A program made the position numbers and the translations under genes. Source: Streptomyces sp. NBC_00820 (GTDB lineage Bacteria; Actinomycetota; Actinomycetes; Streptomycetales; Streptomycetaceae). From it: DNA of 64,000 nt. A model generated the notes under the pieces. It was not told the origin of the DNA and made no database searches. It was given only the letters and a program-made list of their open reading frames with translations. Every line of letters begins with the position of its first letter. Position 1 is the first letter of the stretch. Below are positions 43,902-53,400 of this stretch, piece after piece. The DNA lies in assembly GCF_036347055.1 (NCBI RefSeq), contig NZ_CP108882.1, positions 620,001 through 684,000 on the forward strand. The letters are read 5' to 3'.

Positions 43902-44338
43902 ATGGCCAACGTCTCGCACAGAGGTGACATGGCGACTCACCCCGACATCTCCGAAATGCGGGACCGCTACGCCCGCATGCTCGGCGGCCGTGAGTGGCGC
44001 TCATGGACGGGCCGGTGTTCCTGCTCGGCCTGTACTGCGCCGCCTCTCCGTGGATCGTGCACTACACGGCGAGCCAGCCCGCACTCATGGTCCACAACCT
44101 GATCATGGGCATCGCGATAGGACTGCTGGCCCTCGGATTCACCACGGCCCCCGCGCGGATGTACGGCCTCAGCTGGGCCATGTGCGCCATGGGCGTCTGG
44201 ATGATCATCGCTCCGTGGATCGTGGGCCGCGGCCCCGACGCCGGCGTGATCGCCAACAACGCCGTCATCGGTGGACTGGCCGTCATCCTCGGGTTGCTGT
44301 GCACCTGGACGGCGGCCAAGAGCGTCCCCAGGCGTTAG
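43902..44338 (+). pseudogene. SPW-repeat membrane protein interrupted by a frameshift
   Basis: The gene starts at ATG 43902 (AAGGAGA upstream) with MANVSHRGDMATHPDISEMRDRYARMLGGRE in one frame and continues from about 43993 in the +2 frame as ALMDGPVFLLGLYCAASPWIVHY..WMIIAPWIVGRGPDAGVIANNAVIGGLAVILGLLC. Restoring one G after CGTGAG would join them as GRE-VALMDGP, the family sequence. Both SPW-type motifs (ASPWI, APWI) and four membrane helices are intact, so the lesion is recent or a sequencing error. Function of the family is unknown. The upstream 43790-43835 stretch is unusually AT-rich. Confidence 0.85.
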
Positions 44339-44479
44339 CGCGCACGGGCCGAAGGCCCACCGGACCACGAAGTCGAGACACGAGGGAAGGAGGACCGCCT
44401 GAAGACAGTGAAGTCCACGAAAAGAACGCGAGGCCGGTCCACCCGGGTGGACCGGCCTCCCCCGCGCCCGCGGCCGAGT

Positions 44480-45247
44480 TCAGCGTGCGGGCATCTCCCA
44501 CGGCGCCTGCGGCAGGGTGCTGCCGGTCTCCAGGAGCGACTTCAGGTTGGACAGCACCGCCGGCCAGCCGGACGCGATACCGGCACGCTCGCCCTCGTCG
44601 TTGAGGTCCTCGTGGGTGACGGTGAGCCGGACGATGCCCTCGTGCGGCTGGAGGTCGAAGGTGACCCGGGAGTGCCGCTCCTCCCGCTCCTCCTCGTCCG
44701 GCGCGGCCCACGTGACGACCAGCCGGGTCGGCCGGTCGCTCTCGACCACCCGGCCGACCACGTCGGCGACGCCGGAACCGTCGGCGCGGACGTGCTCCCA
44801 GCGGGAGCCCGCCTTCCAGTCGGAGACGTTGTGATGCCCCCAGTAGGCGGCGGTCAGGTCGGCTTCGGTGAGCGCCTCCCAGACCTTCTCGGGCGTACTC
44901 GCGATGTAGGTGACGTAGACGAAATCCGGCTTGTCGTTCATGGCTTCCTCGGCTTGTCGCTTCACGGCGGCCAGCGCGCTCAGGCGCGGGCGCTCGAACT
45001 TGTCGATCCACCGCTCCTGGATCTCATGGAGCGGCACGGGATTGAGGTAGTGCAGCTTCTCCCGTCCCCGCCGCACGGTGGTGACCAGGCCGGCGTCCTC
45101 CAGGACGCCCAGGTGCTGGGTGACCGACTGACGCTTCATGTCGATCCGCGCGCACAGTTCGCCGAGCGTCTGGCCGTTGTCCTCGCGCAGCCGGTCGAGA
45201 AGCCGCCTGCGCGTCTCGTCCGCCAGCGCCTTGAAGACCTTGTCCAT
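44480..45247 (-). CDS. ArsR-type HTH fused to SRPBCC/AHSA1 domain
   Basis: 255 residues. Residues 1-~90: MDKVFKALADETRRRLLDRLREDNGQTLGELCARIDMKRQSVTQHLGVLEDAGLVTTVRRGREKLHYLN, an ArsR winged helix without obvious metal ligands. Residues ~105-250: AHSA1-like START fold (YVTYIASTPEKVWEALTEADLTAAYWG...WKAGSRWEH). The fusion suggests a regulator whose START domain binds a hydrophobic ligand. A perfect dyad 35 bases upstream suggests autoregulation. Confidence 0.9.
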   Translation of the reverse strand: MDKVFKALADETRRRLLDRLREDNGQTLGELCARIDMKRQSVTQHLGVLEDAGLVTTVRRGREKLHYLNPVPLHEIQERWIDKFERPRLSALAAVKRQAEEAMNDKPDFVYVTYIASTPEKVWEALTEADLTAAYWGHHNVSDWKAGSRWEHVRADGSGVADVVGRVVESDRPTRLVVTWAAPDEEEREERHSRVTFDLQPHEGIVRLTVTHEDLNDEGERAGIASGWPAVLSNLKSLLETGSTLPQAPWEMPAR

Positions 45248-45281
45248 CCTGGCCTCGCCCTCCGATCGCACACCTCAAGTT

Positions 45282-45301
45282 ATGCAGGCAATCACCTGCA
45301 T
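45282..45301. promoter_or_regulatory. ArsR-type operator ATGCAGG-CAATCA-CCTGCAT
   Basis: Perfect 7-base inverted repeat with 6-base spacer, 35 bases upstream of the ArsR-SRPBCC ATG; location and symmetry fit autoregulation. Confidence 0.7.
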
Positions 45302-45346
45302 GTCAATCGGACCGGCCTCCACCGGCTCCCCCGGCGCGCCACCCGC

Positions 45347-45859
45347 TCACCGCGGCACCACGAACGAGATCCACACGTCCGGGGGCAGCTCCGGGCGGCC
45401 GGGCACCGGCCGGACCGCCTGCTCCCAGGCGTCACCGGCGACCTCGCGGGCGACGCGGTGCCAGAAGCTCACCGCCGGCGCGTTGTCGTGCTGGAAGGCG
45501 ATCTCCCACCGGCCCGGGTGCCGGGCGAGGATCTCGCGCACGGCGCGCAGCCCCACGCCCGCGCGGCGCGCTCCGCGCACCACGAAGAAGCTGTTGAGCA
45601 CCCGGGTGGGGGCGGTCGGGCCGCGGACGAAGGCGAAGCCGACCGGGTGCTCGCCGCACGTCATCAGATACGGCACCCAACCGGCCTCCGCGAAGGCCGA
45701 GTCGAGCCTTTCGCTGCGGAACTCGGCGCCGGGGCCGGGCAGTACACCCCGGAATCCGGAGAGGTCGTGGCGGAACAACAGCCACAACCGCTCGACGGTG
45801 GGGCGGTCCTCGGCGGTCGCGGGGCGGACGGACAGGTCGGAGAGCAGGGTTTCAGGCAT
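45347..45859 (-). CDS. GNAT-family acetyltransferase
   Basis: 170 residues. VRPATAEDRPTVERLWLLFRHDL opening, acetyl-CoA loop region FFVVRGARRAGVGLRAVREILARHPGRWEIAFQHDNAPAVSFWHRVA. Substrate unknown. The ATG is 8 bases after GGGGAGG, and that ribosome site lies within the 3' arm of the terminator of the upstream permease gene. Confidence 0.87.
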   Translation of the reverse strand: MPETLLSDLSVRPATAEDRPTVERLWLLFRHDLSGFRGVLPGPGAEFRSERLDSAFAEAGWVPYLMTCGEHPVGFAFVRGPTAPTRVLNSFFVVRGARRAGVGLRAVREILARHPGRWEIAFQHDNAPAVSFWHRVAREVAGDAWEQAVRPVPGRPELPPDVWISFVVPR

Positions 45860-45860
45860 G

Positions 45861-45904
45861 AAAAAAGCCTCCCCGGTGGGCGTGCGAGCCGACCGGGAAG
45901 GCTT
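45861..45904 (-). terminator. Intrinsic terminator of the permease gene, overlapping the GNAT ribosome site
   Basis: Minus strand: AAGCCTTCCCGGT, 14-base loop, ACCGGGGAGGCTT, then six U. The 13-base stem has one mismatch. It lies 49 bases after the permease stop; its U-tract ends two bases before the GNAT ATG. Confidence 0.88.
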
Positions 45905-45952
45905 GAGGAATGCGTCAACCTTAGCGCATCGCGGGATGATTGGGGTTGATGT

Positions 45953-47425
45953 TCAGCTCGCCGCGGGCTCCGCGGCCGGGTCGGTGTCCGGGTCGGCGTC
46001 CATGCCGGTCGCGAACTCCTCGCTGATCTCCTTCTCCCCGAACGGCCACACCCGCTCCCGCCGCGCCCAGACCAGGAAGGCCACGCAGCCGAGGGCGAGC
46101 CAGGCCAGCGACCACTCGATGGGATGGCGGCCCGGGGAGTTGCGGTCGGCGTATCCGTAGATCACGCACCAGCCGGTGAAGGCGATGACGCTGGGCACCG
46201 GGTACAGCCACATGCGGTACGGGCGGCGCAGCAACGGCCTCCGCTTGCGAAGGACCGTCAGCGCGACGATCTGGGCGAGCGCCTGCACGATCACCATCAC
46301 GGTCGTGAGCAGCTGGATGAGGGTCGCGAGGTCGGTGTGCCGGCCGATCAGGAAGCCGATCGCGGTGATCACGCCCATCGTCGCGAGGCCCAGCACGGGG
46401 AAGCGGTGCCGGGGGTGCAGCTTCTCGTACGGGCGGAAGAAGACCCGGTCGCGGGCGGCGTCGTAGGGCACCCGGGAGCCACCCAGCAGGCCCGTGAAGA
46501 CGGACGCGAACGCGGTGATCAGGATCAGCACGGTCACGGTGTCCGCGGCGCCCTTGCCCCAGGTCCTCTCCAGCACGGCGGAGGCCACGGAGGTGGAGGC
46601 GATGTCGTGCGGGTCGGTCATCCGGTGCCAGTCGACGACGCCGAGGGTACCGATCTGGAGCAGCAGGTAGATGGCCATGATGCCGAGGATCGAGAAGAAG
46701 ATGGAACGCGGCAGGGTGCGGCCGGGGTCCTTGATCTCGGCGCCCATGTAGGCGGTGGTGTTGTAGCCGAGGTAGTCGTAGATGCCGATGGTCAGGCCCG
46801 CGGCGAAGCCCAGCCAGAAGTGGTCGCTCGTCAGGTCGAAGGCGTGGGCGGGGTAGGTGAAGGCCAGATGCGGGCTGAAGTCGCTCGCGGCGGCGGCGAT
46901 GACGAGCAGGACCGAGGCGATCATCACGGTCCACATCACGGCGGTGATGCGGGCGATGTGTTCGATGCCGCGCCAGAGCAGGATCACCACGAGGGCGATG
47001 ACGCCGAGGCCGACGAGATCGCCGGAGGTCTGTCCCAGGCCCGGTGCCAGGTAGCCCAGGTACTGGACGAAGCCGACCACGCCGGTGGACATGATCAGCG
47101 GGATGAAGAGCATCGCCGTCCACACGAACAGGAACGGCATCAGGCGGCCGGTGCGGTACTGGAAGGCCTGGCGGAGATAGACGTAACTGCCGCCCGAGCC
47201 GGGCAGTGCGGCGCCCAGTTCGGCCCAGACCAGGCCGTCGCACAGGGCCAGTACGGCGCCCGCGACGAAGCCGATGACCGCCTGGGGGCCGCCGAACGCG
47301 GCGACCATCAGCGGGATCGTCACGAACGGGCCGATGCCGCACATCTGGCTCATGTTGATGGCCGTGGCCTGGAACAGGCCGACACGGCGGACGAAACCAC
47401 CGGTGGGTGGCGGGCTACCGGACAT
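45953..47425 (-). CDS. APC-superfamily amino-acid permease
   Basis: 490 residues, 12 membrane helices. The first helix has the unwound Gly motif CGIGPFVTIPLM; LPGSGGSYVYLRQAF and GYNTTAYMGAEIKDPGRTLPRSI are conserved in amino-acid/polyamine transporters. Asp/Glu-rich cytosolic tail. Divergent from the ROK regulator, so a ROK-controlled nutrient is a possible substrate. Terminator follows directly. Confidence 0.9.
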   Translation of the reverse strand: MSGSPPPTGGFVRRVGLFQATAINMSQMCGIGPFVTIPLMVAAFGGPQAVIGFVAGAVLALCDGLVWAELGAALPGSGGSYVYLRQAFQYRTGRLMPFLFVWTAMLFIPLIMSTGVVGFVQYLGYLAPGLGQTSGDLVGLGVIALVVILLWRGIEHIARITAVMWTVMIASVLLVIAAAASDFSPHLAFTYPAHAFDLTSDHFWLGFAAGLTIGIYDYLGYNTTAYMGAEIKDPGRTLPRSIFFSILGIMAIYLLLQIGTLGVVDWHRMTDPHDIASTSVASAVLERTWGKGAADTVTVLILITAFASVFTGLLGGSRVPYDAARDRVFFRPYEKLHPRHRFPVLGLATMGVITAIGFLIGRHTDLATLIQLLTTVMVIVQALAQIVALTVLRKRRPLLRRPYRMWLYPVPSVIAFTGWCVIYGYADRNSPGRHPIEWSLAWLALGCVAFLVWARRERVWPFGEKEISEEFATGMDADPDTDPAAEPAAS

Positions 47426-47498
47426 GGGGACTCCTGACGCGACGGGCGCACGGACCGCGTGCGTGACGGTGACTCGCCCGGCCGGGCTGACTGGCCGA

Positions 47499-47519
47499 TA
47501 AAGTTAAGGAGCCTTACTA
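47499..47519. promoter_or_regulatory. ROK-type operator between permease and ROK genes
   Basis: TAAAGTTAAGGAGCCTTACTA is, in inverse orientation, alike at 17 of 21 positions to the site at 48853-48873 before the glucosaminidase gene, and is the AT-rich island between the divergent starts. Confidence 0.6.
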
Positions 47520-47560
47520 GAGGCGTCAAGTATCCGTCAGAAATACGTGAGAATGGTGCG

Positions 47561-48772
47561 ATGCCCGCCGGTGAGGTCATAGAGCCGCAGGAACAGCCCT
47601 GGAGCCGCCGGCGCCTGCGCAGCACCAACGAGCGGCTGCTCCTGGACCGGCTGCGCGCCCTCGGTGCCGCCTCCCGCGCCCAACTGGCCCGCGAGACGGG
47701 CCTGTCGAAGCCGACGGTGTCCAGTGCGCTGGCGTCGCTGGCGGCGGCCGGCCTGGTCCACGAGGTCGGCACCCATGCCCCCGAGCGGGGCCGGACCGCC
47801 GTGCTGTACGCCCCGGACCCGGCCGCCGGGTACGTGCTCGGCGTGGACGTCGGCCGCGGCTGGCTGCGGGTGGCGGTGGCCGGCCTGGACGGAACGGTGG
47901 CCGCCCGCGCCGACGTACGCAACCGCGCCCGCACCTCCGCCGCCCTGGCCGACCTGGTCGTGGGCACCGCCCGCCGGGTCGTCGGTGATTCGGGGGTGGA
48001 CCCGGCGGAGGTGGTGCACGGCGTCGTCGGCACGCCCGGCGTCTACGACGAGGAGCGGCGCCGGGTGCGCTACGCGATGCATCTGCCGGGCTGGGGCCGC
48101 GCGGGCCTCTTCGACCGGATGCGCGAGGAGCTGGGCGTGCCGCTGGAGGTGCACAACGACGCCAACCTGGCGGCGCTGGGCGAGTACACGTACGGCGTCG
48201 GCGCGGGCAGCCGGCTCTTCGCCTACATCATGATCGGCACCGGTCTGGGCATGGGCGTGGTCAGCGAGGGGCGGCTGTTCACGGGGGCGCACGGGCTCGC
48301 CGGGGAGATCGGGTTCCTGCCCTGGCCGGACCGGCGGGCGGGGCAGGAGGAGCCCGGGCGCCACCGGCCGGAGCGGCTGGAGGACGCGGTGTCGGGGGTG
48401 GCCGTCGTGGAGGCCGCACGGCACTTCGGGATGAGCGGGCAGCTGACCGCGAAGGCGGTCTTCGACGCGGCCCGGCGGGGCGACGCGGCCGCGGTGCGGG
48501 CGGTGGAACTGGAGGGCGAGCGGATCGCGCACACGGTGGCGGCGGCCGCCGCCGTGCTGGACCCGGACCTCGTGGTGCTCGGCGGCGGCGTCGGCCACAG
48601 CGTCGACCTGCTGCTCGGTCCGGTCCGCGCGCACCTGCGCGCGCTCACCCCGCTGCGGCCCGCGATCGCCCCGAGCCGGCTCGGTGAGGACGCCGTACTC
48701 CTCGGCGCGGTGGCCACGGCGCTCGGCACGGCCCGGGATCTCGTCTTCGCGCGCCGGACGGGCGACGGCTGA
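47561..48772 (+). CDS. ROK-family transcriptional regulator
   Basis: 403 residues. N-terminal winged HTH (STNERLLLDRLRALGAASRAQLARETGLSKPTVSSALASLAAAGLVHEVG) and ROK sugar-kinase-like domain (GVDVGRGWLRVAVAGLDG; VHNDANLAALGEYTYG; IMIGTGLGMGVVSEGRLFTGAHGLAGEIG). The ROK zinc-type Cys cluster is missing. Probably represses at the shared AT-rich motif before itself, the permease and the glucosaminidase. CsnR, which controls chitosan use in S. lividans, is a ROK protein and a reasonable comparison. Confidence 0.92.
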   Translation: MPAGEVIEPQEQPWSRRRLRSTNERLLLDRLRALGAASRAQLARETGLSKPTVSSALASLAAAGLVHEVGTHAPERGRTAVLYAPDPAAGYVLGVDVGRGWLRVAVAGLDGTVAARADVRNRARTSAALADLVVGTARRVVGDSGVDPAEVVHGVVGTPGVYDEERRRVRYAMHLPGWGRAGLFDRMREELGVPLEVHNDANLAALGEYTYGVGAGSRLFAYIMIGTGLGMGVVSEGRLFTGAHGLAGEIGFLPWPDRRAGQEEPGRHRPERLEDAVSGVAVVEAARHFGMSGQLTAKAVFDAARRGDAAAVRAVELEGERIAHTVAAAAAVLDPDLVVLGGGVGHSVDLLLGPVRAHLRALTPLRPAIAPSRLGEDAVLLGAVATALGTARDLVFARRTGDG

Positions 48773-48850
48773 CCTGTTCGCAGCCACCGCCAAGGCCCCG
48801 GGCGGCCGGGGTCGTTGACACACCTCCTGCGCCGCCCTACGTTGGCGCGG

Positions 48851-48873
48851 GTTAGTAAAGTTTCCTAACTTTA
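48851..48873. promoter_or_regulatory. Operator before the exo-glucosaminidase gene
   Basis: GTTAGTAAAGTTTCCTAAC (48851-48869) is a 19-base dyad with one mismatch, overlapping GTAAAGTT-TCCT-AACTTTAC (perfect 8-base arms, 48855-48874). It lies 17 bases upstream of the GTG and matches the element at 47499-47519. Confidence 0.75.
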
Positions 48874-48890
48874 CGAGCCTGGAGCTCAAC

Positions 48891-51698
48891 GTGTCCCCTC
48901 GCCCCGCACCCGGCCACCGGCTCGCCGCGGCCACCGCACTCGTCGGCCTGATCGGCACGCTCACGACCACCGCCTGGGCCGACCCCCGGGACCGGGGAAC
49001 ACACCGGGACCCCGCGCCGCATGGGCACGCCATGGCGACCGCGACCCGTACGCCGGCCCACGCGCCTTCTCCCGCCGGCCCGGCCCGGGCCCGGTCGCAC
49101 AGCGGCGTGACCCGCGTCCCCTCGTCCGCCGGATCCGCCACGCCGCTGTCCGGGTACACGATCCAGTCCACGGCGAAGGTGAGCGACTCGGCGGCGGCCG
49201 TCTCCTCCCCCGGCTACCCGGCGAAGGGCTGGTACCCGGCGGGCCCGCGCTCCACGGTCCTCGCGGCGCTGCTGGCCGACGGTGTGTATCCCGATCCCTT
49301 CCACTCGACCGACCAGCAGCGCATCCCGCGGGCCGACTTCCAGGTCCCCTGGTGGTACCGCTCCGACTTCACCGTCGAGGACACCGGCCGGCGCACCCAT
49401 CTCGACTTCAGCGGGGTGATCTCGGCGGCCGACGTGTACGTCAACGGCCACCAGGTCGCGAAGTCCGCGGAGGTGACGGGCGTCTACCCCCGCCACGAGA
49501 TCGACATCACCTCGCTGATGAAGGCAGGCACGAACACGGTCGCCTTCCGGGTCCAGCCCAACGAGCCGACCAGGAACCTCAGCATGAGCTGGCTCGACTG
49601 GCTCCAGCCGCCGCCGGACCGGAACATGGGCCTGGTCCGCGACGTCCTGGTCCGGCGCGACGGGCCGGTGGCGCTGCGCGACACGCACGTGGTGACCAGG
49701 CTCGCCGTGCCGTCGCTGGCCACGGCCGAGCTGACCGTCAGGGCCCAGGTCCGCAACGACAGCGCCGCGGCGGTCACGGCCGAGGTGTCCGGCGGCGTCG
49801 CCGGCACCCGCTTCACCAGGTCCGTGCCGCTCGCCGCGCACGAGTCGAAAACCGTCACCTTCTCCCCCGCCGACACCCCCGGCCTGCGGCTGGCCTCGCC
49901 GAAGGTGTGGTGGCCGGCCGGCATGGGCAGCCAGCCCCTGTACGCCCTGGACCTCTCCGTCTCCGTCGCCGGCGCCCTGTCGGACACCGCCCGCGAGACG
50001 TTCGGCATCCGCGACGTCCAGGCGCCGCTGAACTCCGACGGCGCCCGCACCTACCTGATCAACGGACGCAGGCTGCTGATCAAGGGCGGCGGCTGGTCCC
50101 CGGACGAGTTCCTGCGCTGGGACCCGGTCTACGCGGAGGACCGGCTCGAGTACGCCGTGGACCTCGGGCTGAACACCATCCGTCTGGAGGGCCACCTCGA
50201 ACCGGACGAGTTCTTCGACCTCGCGGACCGCCACGGCGTGCTCACACTGCCGGGCTGGGAGTGCTGCGACAAGTGGGAGGGGCAGGTCAACGGCAGTGAG
50301 GCCGGGGAGAAGTGGACCGCCGCCGACTATCCGGTGGCGAAGGCCTCCATGGCCGCCGAGGCCGCCCGGCTGCGCGACCACCCGAGCGTGATCTCCTTCC
50401 TGATCGGCAGCGACTTCGCGCCCGACGCGACGATCGAGAAGAACTACCTGGACGCGCTGCGGGCCGCCGACTGGACGCTCCCCGTCATCCCGGCGGCCTC
50501 CGACAAGTCCGCACCCCAGCTGGGAAGTTCGGGGATGAAGATGACAGGGCCCTACGACTGGGTACCGCCGGGCTACTGGTACGCCAAGCGCGAGGGCGGC
50601 GCCACCGGCTTCAACTCCGAGACCAGCGCGGGCCCCGACATCCCCACGCTCGACACCCTGCGCCGGATGCTGACGCCCGCCGAACTCGAGACCCTCTGGA
50701 AGAACCCCGACGCCCAGCAGTACCACCGCTCACCGTCGCCCACGTTCAACACCCTGAAGCTCTACGACGCCGCCCTCACGGGCCGTTACGGTGCCCCGAC
50801 GAGCCTGGCCGACTACGTCCGCAAGGCGCAGCTCGCCCAGTACGAGAACGTCCGCGCCCAGTACGAGGCCTACGCGCGCAACGCGACGGACGCCGTCAAG
50901 CCGTCCACCGGGGTCGTCTACTGGATGTTCAACAGCGGCTGGACGTCCCTGCACTGGCAACTGCTGGACCGCTATCTCGACCAGGGCGGCGCCTACTTCG
51001 GCGCCAAGAAGGCGAACGAGCCGCTGCACGTGCAGTACTCCTACGACGACCGCTCGGTCGCCGTCGTGAACAACCAGAACGGCTCGGCCGCCGGACTCGC
51101 CGCGCGGGCCACGCTGTTCAACCCCGACGGCACGCAGAAGTACGACAGGACCGTCACCGGTGTCGGCGTCGACGGCGGCGGCGCCCACGCCACGGCGCTG
51201 ACGCTGCCGTCCTCGGTGAGCGGGCTGTCGTCCACGTACCTGCTGCGGCTGGTCCTCACCGACGCGGGCGGCAAGGAGGTGAGCCGTAACGTGTACTGGC
51301 TCTCCTCCAAGGCCGACACGCTCGACTGGGCGCACACCGACTGGTACTACACCCCGACGACGAGTTACGCCGACCTTAAGGGGCTCACCTCGATGGCGAA
51401 GGCGCCGGTGACGGCGACGGCGTCGACTACGGACTCCGGCGCCATGTCGACCACGACCGTGACCGTGCGCAACACCGGCAGCGGCACGACGCCGTCGCTG
51501 TTCACGGACGTCCACCTGGTCGACGCGCAGAACAGACCGGTGCTGCCGGTGCGGTGGTCGGACAACGAGGTCGGCCTGTGGCCGGGTGAGTCGACGACGC
51601 TGACCGCGACCTACCGCACGTCGGATCTGCGCGGCTCGGCACCGCGCGTGCGGGTCTCCGGCTGGAACACGCCGGAGCAGACCGTCCCCGCGGGATGA
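48891..51698 (+). CDS. csxA: Secreted exo-beta-D-glucosaminidase (GH2, CsxA-like)
   Basis: 935 residues from GTG 48891 (GGAG 7 bases upstream). Sec signal HRLAAATALVGLIGTLTTTAWA. GH2 order: jelly-roll (GWYPAGPRSTVLAALLADGVYPDPF..), Ig-like, TIM barrel (ENGRRLLIKGGGWSPDEFLRW-type), C-terminal beta domains. The acid/base motif is ISFLIGSDFAPD, Asp instead of the usual GH2 Asn-Glu, and the nucleophile motif FNSETSAG, exactly as in Amycolatopsis CsxA (D469, E541). It removes glucosamine from the non-reducing end of chitosan. Regulated by a ROK-type operator directly upstream. Confidence 0.92.
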   Translation: MSPRPAPGHRLAAATALVGLIGTLTTTAWADPRDRGTHRDPAPHGHAMATATRTPAHAPSPAGPARARSHSGVTRVPSSAGSATPLSGYTIQSTAKVSDSAAAVSSPGYPAKGWYPAGPRSTVLAALLADGVYPDPFHSTDQQRIPRADFQVPWWYRSDFTVEDTGRRTHLDFSGVISAADVYVNGHQVAKSAEVTGVYPRHEIDITSLMKAGTNTVAFRVQPNEPTRNLSMSWLDWLQPPPDRNMGLVRDVLVRRDGPVALRDTHVVTRLAVPSLATAELTVRAQVRNDSAAAVTAEVSGGVAGTRFTRSVPLAAHESKTVTFSPADTPGLRLASPKVWWPAGMGSQPLYALDLSVSVAGALSDTARETFGIRDVQAPLNSDGARTYLINGRRLLIKGGGWSPDEFLRWDPVYAEDRLEYAVDLGLNTIRLEGHLEPDEFFDLADRHGVLTLPGWECCDKWEGQVNGSEAGEKWTAADYPVAKASMAAEAARLRDHPSVISFLIGSDFAPDATIEKNYLDALRAADWTLPVIPAASDKSAPQLGSSGMKMTGPYDWVPPGYWYAKREGGATGFNSETSAGPDIPTLDTLRRMLTPAELETLWKNPDAQQYHRSPSPTFNTLKLYDAALTGRYGAPTSLADYVRKAQLAQYENVRAQYEAYARNATDAVKPSTGVVYWMFNSGWTSLHWQLLDRYLDQGGAYFGAKKANEPLHVQYSYDDRSVAVVNNQNGSAAGLAARATLFNPDGTQKYDRTVTGVGVDGGGAHATALTLPSSVSGLSSTYLLRLVLTDAGGKEVSRNVYWLSSKADTLDWAHTDWYYTPTTSYADLKGLTSMAKAPVTATASTTDSGAMSTTTVTVRNTGSGTTPSLFTDVHLVDAQNRPVLPVRWSDNEVGLWPGESTTLTATYRTSDLRGSAPRVRVSGWNTPEQTVPAG

Positions 51699-51704
51699 CC
51701 GTGT

Positions 51705-51732
51705 GGGGCCCGGCGCCCGTGGGCCGGGCCCC
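51705..51732. terminator. Bidirectional hairpin between convergent genes
   Basis: Perfect 10-base stem GGGGCCCGGC / GCCGGGCCCC with an 8-base loop, 6 bases from each stop codon. Probably serves the glucosaminidase and the secreted hydrolase-like gene. Confidence 0.8.
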
Positions 51733-51738
51733 ATGCGG

Positions 51739-53184
51739 TCAGCTGACGTTGAGCGCCGTGTCGTCGACGACGAACGACGTCTGGAGAGTGGAGCCCTCGG
51801 TGCCGGTGAACTTGATCGTGACGGTCTGCCCGGCGTAGCCGCCGAGATTGAAGCTGCGCTGGGTGTAACCGCTCGCCGCGTTCAGGTTCGAGTACGTGGC
51901 GAGCGTCGACAGCACCGTTCCGCCGCTGTTGAGGACCTGCGCCTTCACGGTGTCGTAGGCCGTGGACGTGGTGGTCTCGGCGGTGTCGATGTGGAGGTAG
52001 AAGCTCAGGGTGGCGTTGGCGCAGCCGGCCGGGATGGTGACCGTCTGGGCGAGCGTGTCGGTGTGGGCCGATCCGTAGCCGCTCAGCCAGGCCTTGTAGG
52101 AGCCCGTGCGGGCGGCCTCCGCGGTGTCGTTGGTGATGACACCGCTGGACGCGGTCCAGGAGGTGGCCCCCGACTCGAAGCCGGGGTTGGCCAGCAGCTG
52201 GGCGGCGGTGCAGGTGCCCCCGCCGCCTCCGCCCGTGGTGCCCGAACCGGCCAGCCAGGCGGTCGCGTTGAGGGCGAGGGCCGCATTGGTGGCGCCGGTG
52301 TCGTTCCAGCCGTCGTACAGGGTGTTGCCGGACTGGCCCGTGCCGTCGTCGACCGGCGAGCTGTCGCCCCAGAAGGCGACGCGGCCACTGCCGAAGGCGG
52401 AGGTGAGGAAGAAGGCGCCGGTGTTCCCCGAGGAACCGGTGCGGTAGACCAGGCCCTTGACGGCGGGGTTGTCCGCGGGCTTGAGGGTGGCCGTCGTCCC
52501 GCTGGCGATCAGGCTCTTGGTGACGGTGCCGAAGGAGCCGTGCAGCACCGGGTCGGTGCCGTCGCTGATCGCCGAGGGGTAGTCGGACTGGATGTTCTGC
52601 GTGTCGATGGCGAAGCCGAACGGGTCGGTGGAGTCGACGCTGTTGTTCGTCATCAGGTCGTTGAGGATCTCGACCGCGTCCGCACCGTCGTTGTTGCGGT
52701 CGGAGCCGGTGTGGTCGGAGATCATGAACAGGCCGCCGCCGTTCTTCACGAAGTTCATGATCGCCGTCTTCTCGGCGGCCGTGAACAGCGTGTTGGGCTC
52801 GGGCAGGACCAGCGTGTCGAACTGCGACAGGTCGGTGGCGGAGGCGCCGCCGTAGCTGAGGGCCCCGCCCGAGGGCAGCGTCTTCAGGCTGTAGCCGCCC
52901 GCCTTCTGCAGCGCCACGCCCCAGGAGGACAGGGCGCCGGTCCAGTCGGTCTCGGCGGACGGGGTCGAGTCCTGGCCGAGCGGGTCGGGCTGGCTGGTGG
53001 AGATGATCCAGTCGGCGTTGCCCGCCGTCTCGGCGTGGGCGTTGTCGAACAGGATCCGGTGCGTGGTGGCCGCCTGGGCGGGCGCCGCGCCGGCACCGAC
53101 CTGCAGGGCGGCGGACGTGGCGAGCAGGCCGAGTCCGGCCAGGGCGGTGGTGAAGCGGTGGCGGGATCTCCTGGATCCGAGCAT
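51739..53184 (-). CDS. Secreted protein with GATase-like domain and C-terminal beta-sandwich
   Basis: 481 residues. ATG 53184 chosen (GGAGG 8 bases upstream); the upstream ATG 53199 contains that site. Signal peptide [31 protein letters not shown]. Residues ~40-290 resemble the ThuA/GATase-like fold of exported proteins ([61 protein letters not shown]). A Gly linker leads to [19 protein letters not shown]..., a carbohydrate- or protein-binding sandwich found on Streptomyces exoenzymes. Catalytic role unproven. Confidence 0.8.
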   Translation of the reverse strand: MLGSRRSRHRFTTALAGLGLLATSAALQVGAGAAPAQAATTHRILFDNAHAETAGNADWIISTSQPDPLGQDSTPSAETDWTGALSSWGVALQKAGGYSLKTLPSGGALSYGGASATDLSQFDTLVLPEPNTLFTAAEKTAIMNFVKNGGGLFMISDHTGSDRNNDGADAVEILNDLMTNNSVDSTDPFGFAIDTQNIQSDYPSAISDGTDPVLHGSFGTVTKSLIASGTTATLKPADNPAVKGLVYRTGSSGNTGAFFLTSAFGSGRVAFWGDSSPVDDGTGQSGNTLYDGWNDTGATNAALALNATAWLAGSGTTGGGGGGTCTAAQLLANPGFESGATSWTASSGVITNDTAEAARTGSYKAWLSGYGSAHTDTLAQTVTIPAGCANATLSFYLHIDTAETTTSTAYDTVKAQVLNSGGTVLSTLATYSNLNAASGYTQRSFNLGGYAGQTVTIKFTGTEGSTLQTSFVVDDTALNVS

Positions 53185-53400
53185 CCGGCGAACCTCCATG
53201 GAGGGTGGGGAGAGGCAGTGGGGGCGCCAAGTCTGCGCGCGTAGAGCCTGGTTGAGCGTTCTACACGCGTCAATTGATTGAAAGGTACATGGCGTGACGC
53301 GGCGGTGAACAGAAAGCCGGGTCAACAACCGGTATGGACTGACTCCGCTTACAGCGGGCACATGCCAGTAAAGCGGGGGACGGGACCTGGAGGGGTGGAG

